DNA of 64,000 nucleotides, taken from NCBI GenBank assembly GCA_016584305.1, contig JACEEZ010022522.1:37501-101500 (forward strand). Direction: 5' to 3'. Origin of the DNA: Chionoecetes opilio (taxonomy: Eukaryota; Arthropoda; Malacostraca; Decapoda; Majidae). A model generated the notes under the pieces. The model searched no databases. It saw only the letters and a list, made by a program, of their open reading frames with translations, and had not been told where the DNA came from. The position numbers and the translations under genes are program-made. Of the stretch, positions 34,450-49,820 are shown in pieces (position 1 is the first letter of the stretch; each line of letters begins with the position of its first letter).

Positions 34450-35811
34450 CAGTAAAACCCTTATAACTCGGCACTGTATAACTCGGAATTTGATATAACT
34501 CGGCAAGGCAAAGACTAAAAATTTTTCTTTAACATCTATGCCTATAGCACGTGTAGGCAGTGAGCTCCAGGGGTGGGATGGTAGGCCCTGGAGGCTCACT
34601 CGAGGGCTGTGATGGTTGGCCCTCGCCCGTGGTGGCGAAGGCAGGATTCTTAGTGACGCCTGTAATTAGAGGCTCATGCCGCCCCCCTGTGTCCTCCCAT
34701 GTACTCACAGTCGAAGGTAGAGTTAATGGACAGGGCATGTGGGTGTTCTTAGGCCACTCGACGGTGCAGAAAGATTTCAAATGGATTTATGGGTCTCACT
34801 CGGGATCGAACTCGGGTCTTCGAGAACGCCACTCGGTGACGCTAACCACTCTGCTACCGCCTCCCCTAAACTGCATCTCTTGGTTTTCACTCGGCATATC
34901 ATGCCCTCACAACCTCTTGTGTGAACATGTAAACAGAAAGTCGGCAAAAAATAATGTACCTCGGCATATTGATGTTATAACTGCATCTCTTTGCTTACAC
35001 TCGGCATATCCTCAGTCGCATAAAGTCGTGTTTTTGTCCTTTTGACCCCTTCCTGCAGGCTCAGGCTCTTCAATTTCATTCTCTTCCTGCTGGAGACACC
35101 CTTGCGTGATGGAGCTGACATCTTGAAATACAGTACTGTATGATGTAATCCCAAAACACGTAAAATAGGTGGCAAAGTAAAGCAAAGGTCGGGAACCAGC
35201 GTGTAGGCTGTCAGCTGCTGAGCCGTGTTTATGTCTTCCAAGCACCATCTTGGATACGAATTCCGTTTTTTGTCAAAATTGAAAAAGGATTGATTTCTGC
35301 TTCAAAAACACAACAAGCTTGGTAGGAGCCGAAATAATAATCAATGCAAAACATTGCAAACAATATCACAAAGTAGTATAACACACATTTCAGCAAGTGT
35401 TATTGGATTGGGATTCGTAATCCCAGACGGTGCTTGGACGACAAAAACACGGCTCAGCCTACGCGCTGGTACCCGACCTTTGCTTTACTTTGCCACCTAT
35501 TTTATGTGTTTTGGGATTACATCATACAGTACTGTATATCAAGATGTCAGCTCCATCATGCAAGGGTGTCTCCAGCAGGAAGGGAATGAAATTGAAGAGC
35601 CTGAGCCTGCAAGAAAAGGTGAAAGTGCTGGCAAGGATGGATGCAGGTGCGTCCATGCGTGCTATTTGTGCTGAGTTTGATATCAAAGCCAGCACATTCT
35701 ACCCGTTCACTGGTAAGTGTAGTTTTTATGCTTTTACAGTACTGTATTTACAATTTTTTAACTCTGCAAGGGCCAGAGCCCCTATCGTGCCGAGTTATAA
35801 GGGTTTTACTG
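34450..35811. mobile_element. Palindromic pogo/Tigger-like element in LINE copy 2
   Basis: Ends CAGTAAAACCCTTATAACTC and the inverse; TA at 34448-49 and 35812-13. LINE copy 3 preserves the empty site (AAAGAATAATAGTGAAA, 39913). Both arms (about 35050-35248 on -, 35428-35700 on +) encode the same start: MSAPS.KGVSSRK, then LKSLSLQEKVKVLARMDAGA and SMRAICAEFDIKASTF on the + arm. This is a CENP-B/Psq-type helix-turn-helix as in pogo transposases. The DDE domain is missing. A SINE sits in the left part. Confidence 0.85.
34517..34868 (-). mobile_element. tRNA-derived SINE inside the pogo-like element
   Basis: On the minus strand, box A-like GTAGCAGAGTGGTTAGCGTC (from 34858) and box B CCCGAGTTCGATCCCGAG (from 34821) are clear. 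The 3' end (GCCTACACGTGCTATAGGC) matches the tail of the copies at 56507 and 60727. Confidence 0.75.
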
Positions 35812-37977
35812 TAATAGTGAAACTATGACAGAAGGGGAAAGAACGGAATGTTACAGCAGGATGGTTAGATCAGATGTAGGATGTGGATTTGTTGGAGGAA
35901 GGAGGTTAAATTTTCCAGGGAGAAGTAGGGGGATTCCTGGAGAATGTCCGCAAGACAGGGAGGTCGGGAAAGGGAGGACAAATGAGGGAAAGAACTGGAA
36001 CGGGCAGGAGTAAGATGGGGGCAGGATATTAGGACATGTTGGACAGTGAGAGGAACTTGACAGGATGTGCACAGGGTTGGGGAGGAGCGTGACATGAGAT
36101 AGGAGTGTGTGAGGTTGGTATGGCCTATGCGTAAGCGTGCGAGAGCAGTCTCCCAACGTCTATTAAGAGTGGTAAGGATTTGACCATGGAGAGATAGAGG
36201 GTTTGATCAGGTGAAGTTTATTGGCAGAGAAAGTAGTTAGGAGGATTGCCAGCAGTCGAATAGGAAAGATTTAAAGGAAGGGTAGTAGTCGGAGGCTGGC
36301 AAGTTTGAGAAACGGGGGCTTTGGGACATAGTGGCCGAGCGCGCCAAAGAATCAATGCGTTCGTTGCCCGAGATATCCACGTGACTCAGTACCCAGCAGA
36401 AGCAAATTGTTTTAAGACGTATGGATAGTCGGAATAACCAGTCTTGGATCTCCCGAACAAGAGGGTGAAGTGAGCGAAGAGATTGTATAAGAGAAAGGGA
36501 ATTGCGGGAATCAGTGAAGATAGTGAAGGAACAGGATGGGTAGAAAAGTATGCGTTTCAAGGCGAAGAGGATGGCGTACAATTCCACTGTAAGAACAGTG
36601 GATTCTGTAGGTAGTTGGTATTGATAATGAAGAGAGGGGAAGAGGACAGCAAAGCCAGAACCAGAGTGGGATTTAGAACCGTCGGTGTAGACGTGGGTGC
36701 TAGAGGAATGAGTGGAAAGGTGTTCAAGAAAGTGAGAGCGGAGGACAATAAGAGGAATGGTAGACTTGGGAGAGGTAGTGGGGACAGAAGAACAGATATG
36801 GGGGGAAGGTATAAGCCATGGAGGGAAGGAATGAACGTAGAAAGGGAGAAGATTAAGAGTAGGAAAGGAGGAGTGGGAGAGAAGGGTGCGCATGCGAACA
36901 GGGAAGGGCGGTGGCAAACGAGGGGAGGAGGTGATCACTGTGAGGAGAGATTGGGGGACTGCAATCTTAGAAGTAGGAAATTGATGAAGGCGAGCATAGC
37001 ACCGAAGTGATAGTAGGGCTCGACGGCGAGAGGGACGGGAGGCCCGACTCAGCATAGAGGCTCTCAACAGGGGAGGAGCGAAAGGCACCTAGAGCCAGAA
37101 GGAGGCCTAGGTGGTGAACAGGGTCCAGGAGGTTGAGGAGGGAGGCAGAGGCAGAGGAATAAATATGACATCCATAGTCAAGAGTGGAGAGGACCAGGAC
37201 AGTGTGAAGATGGAGGAGGGTCTTGCGGTCAGCACCCCAAGACACATGAGATAGTTTGTAGGAGGCGGAGGCGACGAAGGGCATTTACCTTTAGAGATAG
37301 GATATGTGCCTTCCAGGTAAGGCGAGAGTCGAAAGTGAGGCCAAGGAATTTTCCAGAGGAGCAATACTTGAGAGGTATGTCATAGAGAAAGTGGAGGTGG
37401 GAGTGGTACACGAGAGCAAGAGAAAAGGATGGAGAAGGATTTTGTGGGAGAGAAACGAAAGCCATGATTAGTAGCACAGGAAGAAGCAGCGGAAATTGCA
37501 GATTGGAGGAGACTGCGGAGGGGTGCCAGGGAAGGGCCGGAAGCGTAGATGGCTAGGTCATCCACGTAAAAAGGGAAAGAGCAAAGGTACAAAGGGTATA
37601 CCGTGCCCGTGTCACCCTGAGGCCGTTCAAGACTGACCCGAAGCCAGCCTCTTATCCCATCAGCACGGCTCTCACACCTTAGGAGGAAAGGGGGATAGGA
37701 AGAGGTACAAGAGGAGAGATAGAGGGAAGGAGGGGAAAAAGGAGGAAGACAGGAAAGGCCAGGCAAAATTCGTCAGACTGAGGACAGGGGCCCAAAGCTA
37801 AGGGAGCGACCAGGTCGTCCCCATGGCGTCAGGCCCCAATCCCCGGGCCCGAAGCCCCCCCACGATGACAGCGGGCCTGGGAACGGGGGGGGCACTAAAC
37901 TTTTGAGTGAGATTTGCCTCACATTTTAGTTATGGGGTTTAACATCATTTGGATGTGTAGCCCCTCATATATATATA

Positions 37978-39822
<1,845 letters not shown>

Positions 39823-40312
39823 TTGATTGATTGATTTAATGCCTAAAAAGGTGAATGTGCCAGACATCAGAGGTCATATGGCACTATGGCAAAGCATATA
39901 AAGGGGAGGGTTTAAAGAATAATAGTGAAATGATGAGGGAAGGGGAAAGAACGGAATGTTACAGCAGGATGGTTAGATCAGATGTAGGATGTGGATTTGC
40001 TGGAGGAAGGAGGTTAAATTTTCCAGGGAGAAGGAGGGGGATTCCGGGAGAATGTCCGCAAGACAGGGAGGTCGGTAAAGGGAGGACAAATGAGGGAAGG
40101 AACTCGAACGGGCAGGAGTAAGATGGGGGCAGGATATTAGGACATGTTGGACAGTGAGAGGAACTTGGCAGGATGTACAGAGGGTTGGGGAGGAGCGTGA
40201 CATGAGATAGGAGTGTGTGAGGTTGGTATGGCCTGTGCGTAAGCGTGCGAGAGCAGTCTCCCAACGTCTATTAGAGTGGTAAGGATTTGACCACGGAGAG
40301 ATATCATAAGCA
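39823..40312 (-). pseudogene. RNase H-bearing LINE, copy 3 (3' end only)
   Basis: On the minus strand it begins near ATCTCCGTGGTCAAATCCTT and encodes the end of ORF2 (SNRRWETALARLRTGHTN, PTLCTSCQVPLTVQHV), then the 3' tail ending in (CAAT)n at 39823. It retains the uninterrupted site used by the pogo-like element in copy 2. Confidence 0.85.
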
Positions 40313-41730
40313 TAGCATCCATTCTTCACTTCATGGACTGAGCTCTTGGATTCGTGAAAAAAAATGGATCTACTACTGATTCAGAATACTAAGAAATTTC
40401 AATAAAATTTCTTTGAAAAAAAAAAATGTCCATCATACCAACAAAGTGTACCTCACTATACTGCCGTGACATAAATAAGCTATAAAGCACAGTGGCAGCA
40501 TTCACGATTGCATCCAACTTCAGCATGGGAAAATGCCTTACCTTAAGTATTATCTAATTCAACTACTACTTTTAGTACAACTGCAATACCTTGCCAATTC
40601 TAAATAACTTCTGAGTATTTTATGAGTATTCAATCTATGATACATCCAGTTTCCTCCCATGCATGTCAGTATACATAAAATCTAATCTGATACATCCAGT
40701 TTTCTTCAATGCATATTCACATCTGGTGATCATACATACCTCAAGCTAGCAGTATACACAGACTAATAATATTTACAAGATTATTAGATATACATCTATT
40801 GATATACAATGGTTGACGACCTCTTTATGCAGTGCTACATGAATCTTTAAAAAGGCTCTTTGGGTAGTTAATTGTCTGCATTGCTAAAGTTAGATATCAC
40901 ATTGTTATTGTTTGTTCCTAAATGATGGAAATATTATTTAACTGTACAGAGGCAAACTATCTCATGTCTTAACATATCAGATGCCTATTACATGTATGTG
41001 TGGAAAAATACTTTAATAATGCAAAAACTTTATCTTAGCTGCGATTTAAAGTACAACGACTTACAGTAGTCAATATACAATTTCGATTTATAATGTGATA
41101 CATATAAGTAATGATTTGATGTACATAGGTACTACTTAGAAATCGTGAAATAATGATTCTATAAGATTTCCCAACATTGACCAATCAAAATATATCCAGA
41201 AAAAATGGCAAATAAATATTTTTCTGTTTGAAGTAGGTTAGAATATCATGAATAGGCAAAACCTTATAGACCTTCAGACCTTCATTTGGTTTCTTGTTAT
41301 AAGTCCTATTGCAATAATTTCAAGCCAAGAGTTTTGTTTAGTCCCTGACATTAATATATGCAAATGCTTAAAGCTTGCTCGACAATGTGATAATTTGAGC
41401 AGAATATTATCCCGTTATTGCACAGTGTAAAAATATAGTAAATGACAGGAATAGAGAGGCACCATTTGTCAGTGGATATAAAACTGTTGTTGAGAAAAGT
41501 GAACCGAACAAGCCATAGAAGACTTAACACATCCAATAAATGTTTCTTAATACTGGAGAATATTTGGAATAATTAGATGACAGATGAAGTAATAAATTAA
41601 ATATCTTGTCTTGACATGTGATAATTTGAAGAAGAGCTTTTCACTACAATGAAGTGACTTGAAAGGCTTCAAATAAAGGATATGATGAGAATAGTTCATC
41701 TTGAGTACTGTAACAAGGTTTTGATGATGT
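40313..41730. other. Unassigned sequence 3' of the RN-tre-like gene
   Basis: AT-rich; nothing recognisable was found. Confidence 0.5.
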
Positions 41731-41940
41731 TTAACCCCTTGAGACCCAGAACGTAATTTCCATTGTAATTTGGGTACCATTAGACAATTTCTAGGGAGTA
41801 TAAGCAATATTTTATAGCTATGACCTGTTAAGTATCCTTGTCCACTAACTGATTTGGTATATTAAGCTATTTTTCGTAATTATATGGCTAACAGACAATT
41901 TTTTGATAGCAAAGGAAAAATCTGGGCGTGAAGGGGTTAA
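41731..41940 (+). mobile_element. piggyBac-type MITE, copy 1
   Basis: TTAA at both ends; termini CCCCTTGAGACCCAGA and TCTGGGCGTGAAGGGG are imperfect inverses. 210 bp, non-coding. Three more copies lie at 52125, 62048 and 62398. Confidence 0.88.
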
Positions 41941-42595
41941 GTAAATATGTGACTGTTTCAAATGATGTCATGAAGCAATGGTATAATATCAACAAATTAG
42001 AATGACCTATTCAAACATTATTCATAACACATGGAATTCATATTTTTCATTCACTTAAAACAAGTATCTGTATTATGCCAGCATGAGACCTCATTATCGA
42101 TTACATTTTATGACAAAAACTATCTTTCACTAAAAATTGTGATAGTTAAGGATTATTCTTACCTTTCTAAAGTTAGTGAAGAAAAAAATTAGTTTTGAGT
42201 CAATGTTGTGATAGAGGACAATAATTATTATAGTCTGAAATAAATATACATCAAGTGATCCTCAAACATTTCTGAACAATGTAACATAATGAGGTAAATA
42301 AATCATAGGGAAATCCAGAAAATTAGCACTATCAGGCCTCTAAACAAAGAGACTTGTGAAGTATATGTGACCCTTCGCTTGTAGCAGTATTGCACAGTGG
42401 CACGGCTAGAGGGATCCAGGCAGCACCATGGGGATGTGCACTCTACACCCATGTTGACCATTCCTCTTCCCTACATAACCAGATATTACTCGCAACAACT
42501 GTTTATACATAAGATTTCAATGGCTGCCTGGGTACAGATATGTGTACTTGCAATATGTTCATGCCTAAATAAAGGCATATGAAAATCAACATAGG

Positions 42596-42598
<3 letters not shown>
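41941..42598. other. Unassigned sequence
   Basis: No supported feature. Confidence 0.5.

Positions 42599-42641
<43 letters not shown>
42599..42641. repeat. (AC)n microsatellite
   Basis: About 21 AC units; target of the adjacent hAT MITE. Confidence 0.95.
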
Positions 42642-42644
<3 letters not shown>

Positions 42645-42927
42645 CCGGCCCAAGGCATAAGCGACCTAAACGGCTGCTTCCGTCTCCCATGGCCACCAAG
42701 AGCACTTTAAATGTCCCACTATATAGGAGAACATGAATTTTGTTTATGTGAAATACCTAACACAGATGCAACTAATAAAATTGATAAAAGGTGAACATAA
42801 GACTTGCAGAATGTGAATGATCAAGCATTGATCGTAGTCAATAGTATTGGCAAATTGGGAATAGGGGGGGGGGGGGTTCCAAAATCAAATTCTGCATAGG
42901 GCCCCATAAAGGTTTGGGCTGGCTCTG
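42640..42927. mobile_element. hAT-type MITE, 288 bp, in an (AC)n tract
   Basis: Ends CAGAGCCGGCCCAAGG and the inverse of CAGAGCCAGCCCAAAC. The flanks CACACACA and TACACACG are compatible with an 8-bp duplication but are low complexity. A G-run of 11 lies at 42866-42876. Confidence 0.8.
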
Positions 42928-44129
42928 TACACACGCACTCTCTCTCTCTCTTACACATGCAAACAAACACACACACACACAAAGTTGAGCCAGGAATTGC
43001 AGCGAGGCCAAGAATTTTGGCAAAAAAAGAAGTATGCTTTTGAGGGTTATCAGATATAGCCAAAAGTTACACAGAGCATTCTTCTGAGTAAGAAGCTTGT
43101 GGGCTGAGTTTGCCACAGATTTACTGCAGGGATAGCTCTTTGTGAGAGAGGTTGTATGCATTTTGCTCACAATGTTGAGATGAAACAAGATCTGAATCTT
43201 TGCAGTTTCCTCCATTTCTGGCCACAGTATGACATCAGACAGGGCTTTATCAAAGGAGAAAATTAATAAGATAACTTGTAAAGAAAGATGGCTACCAGAC
43301 AAAGAAATATAGGAGTCTAAATGTGTCGAGCCTCATTGTGTCAGGACGAGGGTGGCAGCGGCATGAAGCCTCCTCACAAACATTGCTCTGGAAGACCAAA
43401 GAGGTTCTGTCACTTTGTGCTGCTTCATCTATCCTCATGAGGAAAATTTAAAGAATCCTCGTACCACAGCCAGTGCGATCAAAGAAAGCAATCCCAGGAT
43501 GTTGCTGTCCTTCTGAAACCTGGAAACTCACTTCCTTATACAATGGAAGACAGCATTGCTTAATTTTTCTTTTGTTTGGTAGCAAGCATCCCTTAAAATA
43601 ATTATCTTGGTTACTGTCTCCTTTGATCAAGAACTGTTCGATGGCCTTCTGTGGCTAGGAGCGGCATCTGCTGCAAAGATCTGGACTCATGACACCTTGG
43701 CAAAGGGAGTGAAATGCATATAGCACAAAATACCTCACAGAGAACCACTGTTTACTGAAGCCGCAGCTAACTCAGCTTGTGAAAGACTTCCCCAGAATGC
43801 TGTTCACAGCCCAGATTTTTGGCTATATTTGTTCAACCCCAAACTCCTATAGTCTGTTGTTGATTGACCTATGTTCACATAACACATGTTGGAAATAATG
43901 TCTATCACCCTTAGCAATGAATTCTCTTGAATTACAAGAATATGAGTTGAAAGATGTGACTGTGTTGTGGTGGACGCAAAGTCCAGCCTTTACACCACTA
44001 TGCAAACTGCTCCATGCTTGCCTAGTGGAATTTCAGTGCACCCACCACAGCAAACAAGTGTTCACAAGGCAGTGCAAATCCTTCTTCTACTAAATATGCA
44101 AGGAAGTTGATAAACTTAAGAGAAAAAAC
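42928..44129. other. Unassigned sequence
   Basis: Short (CT)n and (AC)n tracts at 42938-42980. The 43320-44120 part may be decayed transposon (see 44130) but no motif was secure. Confidence 0.4.
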
Positions 44130-44270
44130 TTGGTGTTGGTTTGTTATGATCGAGGTGAGAGCATGACTGCGATAAAACACTCCATGCAGTTGAATGACAG
44201 CACATTGTGTTCCATAAGTAATGATGCAGGAAAAAAAACTATGATAACTGCAAAAGCTGGCATCATATAC
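44110..44270 (+). pseudogene. CENP-B-like helix-turn-helix fragment (pogo/Jerky type)
   Basis: The frame encodes RKNLVLVCYDRGESMTAIKH, resembling the DL(Y)..GES..AIA..L helix-turn-helix of pogo-family transposases and JRK-like proteins, then NDSTLCSISNDAGKK. No catalytic domain was seen nearby. Confidence 0.5.
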
Positions 44271-44589
44271 CAGGTCAGAGATAATGGAGTGAAAAATATA
44301 TTAAGATACATTTCATGGCTAACCTTCAGTGAGGAACAGTCTTCTGTTCATCTCTGCTAGCAGCTAAATTATCTAGCCTCTTCCACTACACTCATCCCAT
44401 TGTGCCTGCACTCAAAGGTACGTCAAATAGCTTTTTCTTATTTGTTCATTCTTATGTTGCTCTTGTATCAATATACAATATCTGTGCATCATGTTTAGTA
44501 AAGTATGAAGCTTAGTTATTGTTTTGATTCTGCTGGCATGCAGAAGGCAGCTCTGTTGTATACCATTACGAGGTGGGATATAGAAGTTC

Positions 44590-45180
44590 TGAGACTTCAC
44601 CTATAAAAAGCAGACGTTGGACCTGATTTGAATTTGGCCGCCATCCCCTTTGAAGTAGTCGCCTTGTGCAGCGATACATTTCTTCCAGATTTTTTTTCAT
44701 GATTGAAATGCTCCTTGGAAGTTCCATTTTTTAAGCGTGTCAAACCACCAGCTGCGATTCATGCTTAATCTCTTTCTACCGTGTTAAAATGAAGACCCCT
44801 CAGCTTGAACTTCATCTTAAGGAAGAGGAAGAAACAGGGAGCCAAATCTGGATTTGGCTTTGGTTTCCTGCCATATCTTCTTCCCTAAGATGAAGTTCAA
44901 GCTGAAGGGTCGCTATTTTGACACTGTAGAGGAGATTCAGCATAAGTCGCAGATAGCGCTTGACATGGTTAAACTGGACTGGACTTCAATGGAGTATTCC
45001 AAAAGTGACAGAAGCGCTGAGAGCAGTGTATCGTTGCACAAGGCGAATACTTCCTAGGGATGGCAGCCAAATGCAAATCTGTTACATTATCTGTTTTATG
45101 TAGGTTATGTAGTTCTCAGAACTTTTTGATCAGAACTCATATTACTTCCCCACCGTTTCCTCTCAAGTGTGTGCAAAAAA
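44590..45180. pseudogene. mariner transposase C-termini arranged as a palindrome
   Basis: On +, 44876-45060 encodes HIFFPKMKFKLKGRYFDTVE then EIQHKSQIALDM, as in the end of mariner transposases (DFFLFP..K..L.G..F). On -, 44850-44600 encodes the same region (LKMKFKLRGLHFNTVER, SLHKATTSKGMAAKFKS) with stops. The two copies face each other across about 44855. The N-terminal and most of the DDD domain are missing. The 3' untranslated ends also mirror. Confidence 0.75.
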
Positions 45181-45640
45181 AAAAAAAAAAATTCCTTCCT
45201 TCCTTCCTTCTTGCGTTGCTTTTGTACAAAAAACGTACGTATGTACTCTTAAATTTGTGTTACGAAAGTTAACATTTTTATTGATTGATTCTGCAGGCAC
45301 TTGGTCTAAATCCATTAATAGCAATTGGTGCATCCCACTAGGCCTTTTCTCAACTATATTCAAACTAAGATTCCCTACTTAATCATTCCTATGTTGCATC
45401 TATAATAACATACACATAATCTAAATTGTAGCTAGGAAATTATAAATTTTTGTTATAGTATCAGAACACAGCCTAACCATTTACCATAATTACTGATGGA
45501 TTCTATACAAATTAAACAAAATTTACATTATGCATACTTTCCCGGAACTTAACCTTGCATGAAAAGACTTCTTTTTTTTCCCAAAAAATCTGGGCTGGGC
45601 CACATCCCTCATCACACTTTTGTATATTGTGTGTGAGTGC
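45181..45640. other. Unassigned sequence
   Basis: Poly-A run and CCTT repeats at 45175-45210; otherwise nothing. Confidence 0.5.
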
Positions 45641-46398
<758 letters not shown>

Positions 46399-47299
46399 AG
46401 AAGTCCCTCGCTATACTCTGGACTGTCAAGAGTGATAGGTCGAGACCGTGAAGTCTCCAATCTTGGTAAAGATGGAGATACTGATGGGGAACAACCCTTG
46501 TGCAGGGGAAATACTTTGATGTCTTGAAGTAAGGTGGAATGGTCCTGAGAAGATGAATCTACAGATGCATAGTTTTCTGAACTCAAAGAATCAAGCAAAT
46601 TTAAAGTATCTCTTGGCGAGCTGCTTGGATTAGAGGAGTATTCAGATGGTACTGACAGCGTCTCATCCCTGTCAACATGTATCATGATTTTATTAGGATC
46701 ACTAGAACTGGTAATCAACTTCAGATCATCATCAGTGGATTTGGAAATGTTACTTTTAGGGGTCAATGGGTCTGTGTTTCCTGAGTATGGTACAAAAATA
46801 CGAACAGTGTCAGGAGTCTCTGTGGCCTTGGGGGTAGCCGGCTCTGAAAGCAGTGCCTCCTTGTCCTGAAGTGTCATCTGGCTCACTGAGAGGCAGGAGG
46901 GCCGAGGGGTAGACGGGCTGTGTGCAGGGCTGCTTAACTCACCATTATGCACCCCCTCACCTTCGCTTTGCAATGACTGTGTGTCACTCTGTACATCGCC
47001 ATTAGTCTGATGAGGTGCCGACTGTGAGGGTGAGTGACTATTGGAGACCCTGAACCTCTCGGTTGGTGATCTTGGTGACCGCACTGACTGTACTGACCGA
47101 GTGTCTGGGGAAATGAGTGATCGGCCAGACTGAATGGAAGCAGCATCAATGTCTCCGCGCCGTGCCAGGGTCACTGACGACAGAGTTGACAGGTCAGCAG
47201 CAGAGGTGAGAGAGGTGTTGGCCAAGGAGGCCCGGGAACCCCCAACGCCCCCTAGGCTGCTCACCTCATCAATGCTGCATTCCAGTGAGTATCTTGAGC
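46399..47299 (-). CDS. USP6NL: RN-tre/USP6NL-like RabGAP, Ser/Pro-rich tail exon
   Basis: Acceptor CTTCATCCAG precedes base 47299. The exon continues the frame of the exon at 58120-57980 (...SVDRG|SRYSLECSIDEVSSLGG). It encodes about 300 residues without globular character: Ser/Thr/Pro-rich with many SP and TP sites (RSPRSPTERF, PAHSPSTPRPS, PATPKATETP, LTPKSNISKS) and an acidic patch KSTDDDLKL. This matches the long disordered C-terminal region of RN-tre proteins, which carries regulatory and adaptor-binding sites; specific partners are not inferred. The exon ends GGACTTCT|GTAAGT. The same bases give an in-frame TAA at 46397-46395, so it is either the last coding exon or continues into an unrecognised exon. 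Confidence 0.8.
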
Positions 47300-48256
47300 C
47301 TGGATGAAGAACAGATTACACGTGAATATTTAAATGAGTCAAAATATATCAATTACCAAACTGGACCTAAAAGTTAATTCCTGCAACTGACTTGAGCTTA
47401 TAAACTGATATTTTAACAAGTGAGGGGATATAACAATATAGCTATAATACAAAAAGATCAATCATATTTGCATAATAATTTGATAAACTTTATGTAAAAA
47501 AAAAAAATGCACCAAGTTTGTCCTTAGACAAAGAGTCTAACTTCCCAGATTTGTTGATTTCCCATGATATTTATAATACATTGATTATCAATGAGTATCA
47601 TGAATATTGGGATCTAAATATCTGCATATTCTTGTTATGCAATTCTTTTACAAAATTCATATTAATATCATTAACCCGTAAAGGATGGGTATCAGGAATT
47701 CCGTAAAGTATATGGTATCCCATTTTCCAGGGCTATTTTTACACCGGCGACACATTTAGTGTCCTCCGTGACTGTAAGATTATCGTGGGGCAAAGCGAAT
47801 CTTACTTAATTTTCAGTTAAGTGTTAATCGAGGAGTAACATTGCATAAGTGACTCGTCTGCGTCTGGACAAAACATTGCATACATTGAATTTAAATCTAC
47901 ATTGAGTTAACGTTGCCCTAATGCTGTACGTCCAACTATTGTCATATACAGTCGGATCTCCATTTGATTGAGTTTCAATTTCACGATGGAAAAATCATGG
48001 ATACCACGGAAAAATCCCAGCACATGACATTCGTGTTCATCTCACCACTTTTGCGGTTGCCCTGTTGCACGTGCAAATATTTTCTCTCTCAAATTTGATC
48101 TGATATGTATAATACAAATAAGTTTTGCATGACTATATTGAAATCAGTAAGATTATAAGTCGCAAAATTAAACACATGTAAGGGGTAAGGAGTCTTATGT
48201 AATCTTGTAATCTTATTTCCTCTACCCTCTCTCCATTAACTCTATGGATAACCAGT
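47300..48256. other. Intron sequence, no features
   Basis: Start of the 10.7-kb intron (47300-57979) of the RN-tre-like gene; nothing recognisable apart from an A-run at 47497-47507. Confidence 0.5.
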
Positions 48257-48281
48257 GAGAGAGAGAGAGAGGAGAGAGGAG

Positions 48282-48341
<60 letters not shown>

Positions 48342-48343
48342 AG

Positions 48344-48410
<67 letters not shown>
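48257..48410. repeat. (GA)n microsatellite with GGA slips
   Basis: GA dinucleotides with GAGGAG interruptions near 48270-48290 and 48337-48350, directly 5' of a LINE fragment. Confidence 0.97.
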
Positions 48411-48411
<1 letters not shown>

Positions 48412-48510
48412 GAAGGAAGGAAGAGAGAAAAAAACTAGGAAAGAGGAAGATGTAAATTTGGATGAGGGAGGAATGGACGGGTTGGGAATGGACAACTACA
48501 ACATCAGAGA

Positions 48511-49738
48511 CCGCAGCAGTCTGGGTTCACGCCTGTTAAGTCAACAACGGACCGTATCCTAGCGCTTCGTGTCCTGGTGGAACGCCGACGTGAGTTTCGA
48601 CAGGGGATGCTTGCAGCCTATGTTGATCTCAAGAAGGCTTTTGACTCAGTGCATCGTGAGTCACTCCGGGATCTTCTGCGACTTTGCGGGATTCCTGCAA
48701 GGACTATTGGTTTGATGATTGGTCTGCACTCTGGGACTGAGAGTGCTGTTTAGTGTGGGGGAGGTGTATCCAGCTTCTTTCCTGTTAATACAGGAGTGAG
48801 GCAAGGGTGCGTCTTTGCCCCATCACTTTTCAACACTTGTATGGACTAGGTATTGGGCAAAGTTGTAGATCAAAGTGATTGTGGAGCATCCCTCGGCAAC
48901 ACCAAGATCACTGATCTTGTTTTTGCCGATGATGCAGTAATCTTTGCTGAGTCGCTGGAGGTCCTGGTGATGGCTCTCGAGGCGCTGCACGAGGAGGCAA
49001 AACCTTTGGGACTTGAGGTCTCCTGGCTTACGACCAAGATCCAGGTGTTTGGAGGCTTACTAGATGAAACAGTACAGTCTTTTCATGCGTGCAGCAAGGA
49101 CATTGAAATCTTGGAAAGTTTTACATACCTTGGTAGCGCAGTCCATAATGACGGCAGGTCACGTCAAGAAGTCTTACGGCGGATTGGCATAGCCCACTGT
49201 GTTATGGACTTGCTCAGCAGGAGTATTTGGCATTGTCGGTACCTGTGCAGGAGGACAAAGATCCGGATCTTCAAGTCGCTTGTGATCCCTGTCTTACTCT
49301 ATGGTTGTGAGACATGGACACTAAATAGCGACTTGGAGATGAATCGATGCCTTTGGTAATAAGTGTCTTCGCAGAATCATGGGGTATCGCTGGGATGATT
49401 ACGTGTCAAATCAGCGATTGCATCGTGAGACTGAATCGAGGCCTATTACCTGCATAGTTCGTCATCACCAACTTCGGCTATATGGGCATGTGGCACGCTA
49501 CACTGAAACCGATCCTTCCCATTGGGTTGTATCTGTAAGAGACAATCCGGCATGGAGGAGGCCAAGGGGGCGCCCGCAAGGCTCATGGCTGGGGCAAGTT
49601 GATGTTTCTTGTCGAGAGCTGCTTGGTATGGGAAAGGAGCCTGCAGGGGGACTCGTGCGTGGTGACCCCCGGGAGTGGCGTCGTAGGGTGGGCGAGGCGA
49701 CGCGCCCCCCAGCGTATGCCCCCAATGATTGATTGATA
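48511..49738 (+). pseudogene. RTE-like LINE, 5'-truncated, decayed
   Basis: From 48514 the frame reads QQSGFTPVKSTTDRILALRV, then AYVDLKKAFDSVHRESL (palm motif A), GVRQGCVFAPSLFN, and the catalytic box LVFADDAVIFAES (FADD at 48922-48933). FTYLGSAVHNDGRS, KIRIFKSLVIPVLLYGCETW and HHQLRLYGHVAR follow. In-frame stops lie at 48751 and 48847, and a frameshift near 49350. The 3' end is GTATGCCCCCAATGATTGAT, with a (TGAT)n end. The endonuclease is missing. It lies in the intron, antisense to the RN-tre-like gene. Confidence 0.85.
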
Positions 49739-49820
49739 ACATCCTTACAAGCGACAACCTTGCTTGGTATAGGAAGGAAGCCTGCATGGGGACTCGCGCG
49801 TGGTGACCCCCGGGAGTGGC
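49739..49820 (+). repeat. Second LINE tail, left part (interrupted)
   Basis: GCTTGGTATAGGAAGG...GGTGACCCCCGGGAGTGGC repeats the tail of the preceding LINE and is cut by the hAT-type foldback. The rest resumes at 51854-51920 (GGAGTGGCGTCGTAGG to CCCCAATGATTGATTGAT). Confidence 0.85.

Larger units (their letters stand above)
34347..37770 (-). pseudogene. RNase H-bearing LINE, copy 2 (longest)
   Basis: The minus-strand order matches ORF2. A reverse transcriptase palm with FYVDDLAIYASG lies near 37580-37545. Then come FLGLTFDSRLTWKAH (about 37350), WGADRKTLLHLHTVLVLSTL (about 37220), RNase H (VYTDGSKSHSGSGFAV to CFCWVLSHVDISGNERIDSL, about 36700-36360) and the C-terminal tail. The catalytic box reads YVDD rather than YADD. 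The endonuclease region is missing (5' truncation near 37770). Several frameshifts break the frame. The 3' tail (34347-34447) is separated from the body by the element at 34450-35811. It abuts copy 1. Confidence 0.82.
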
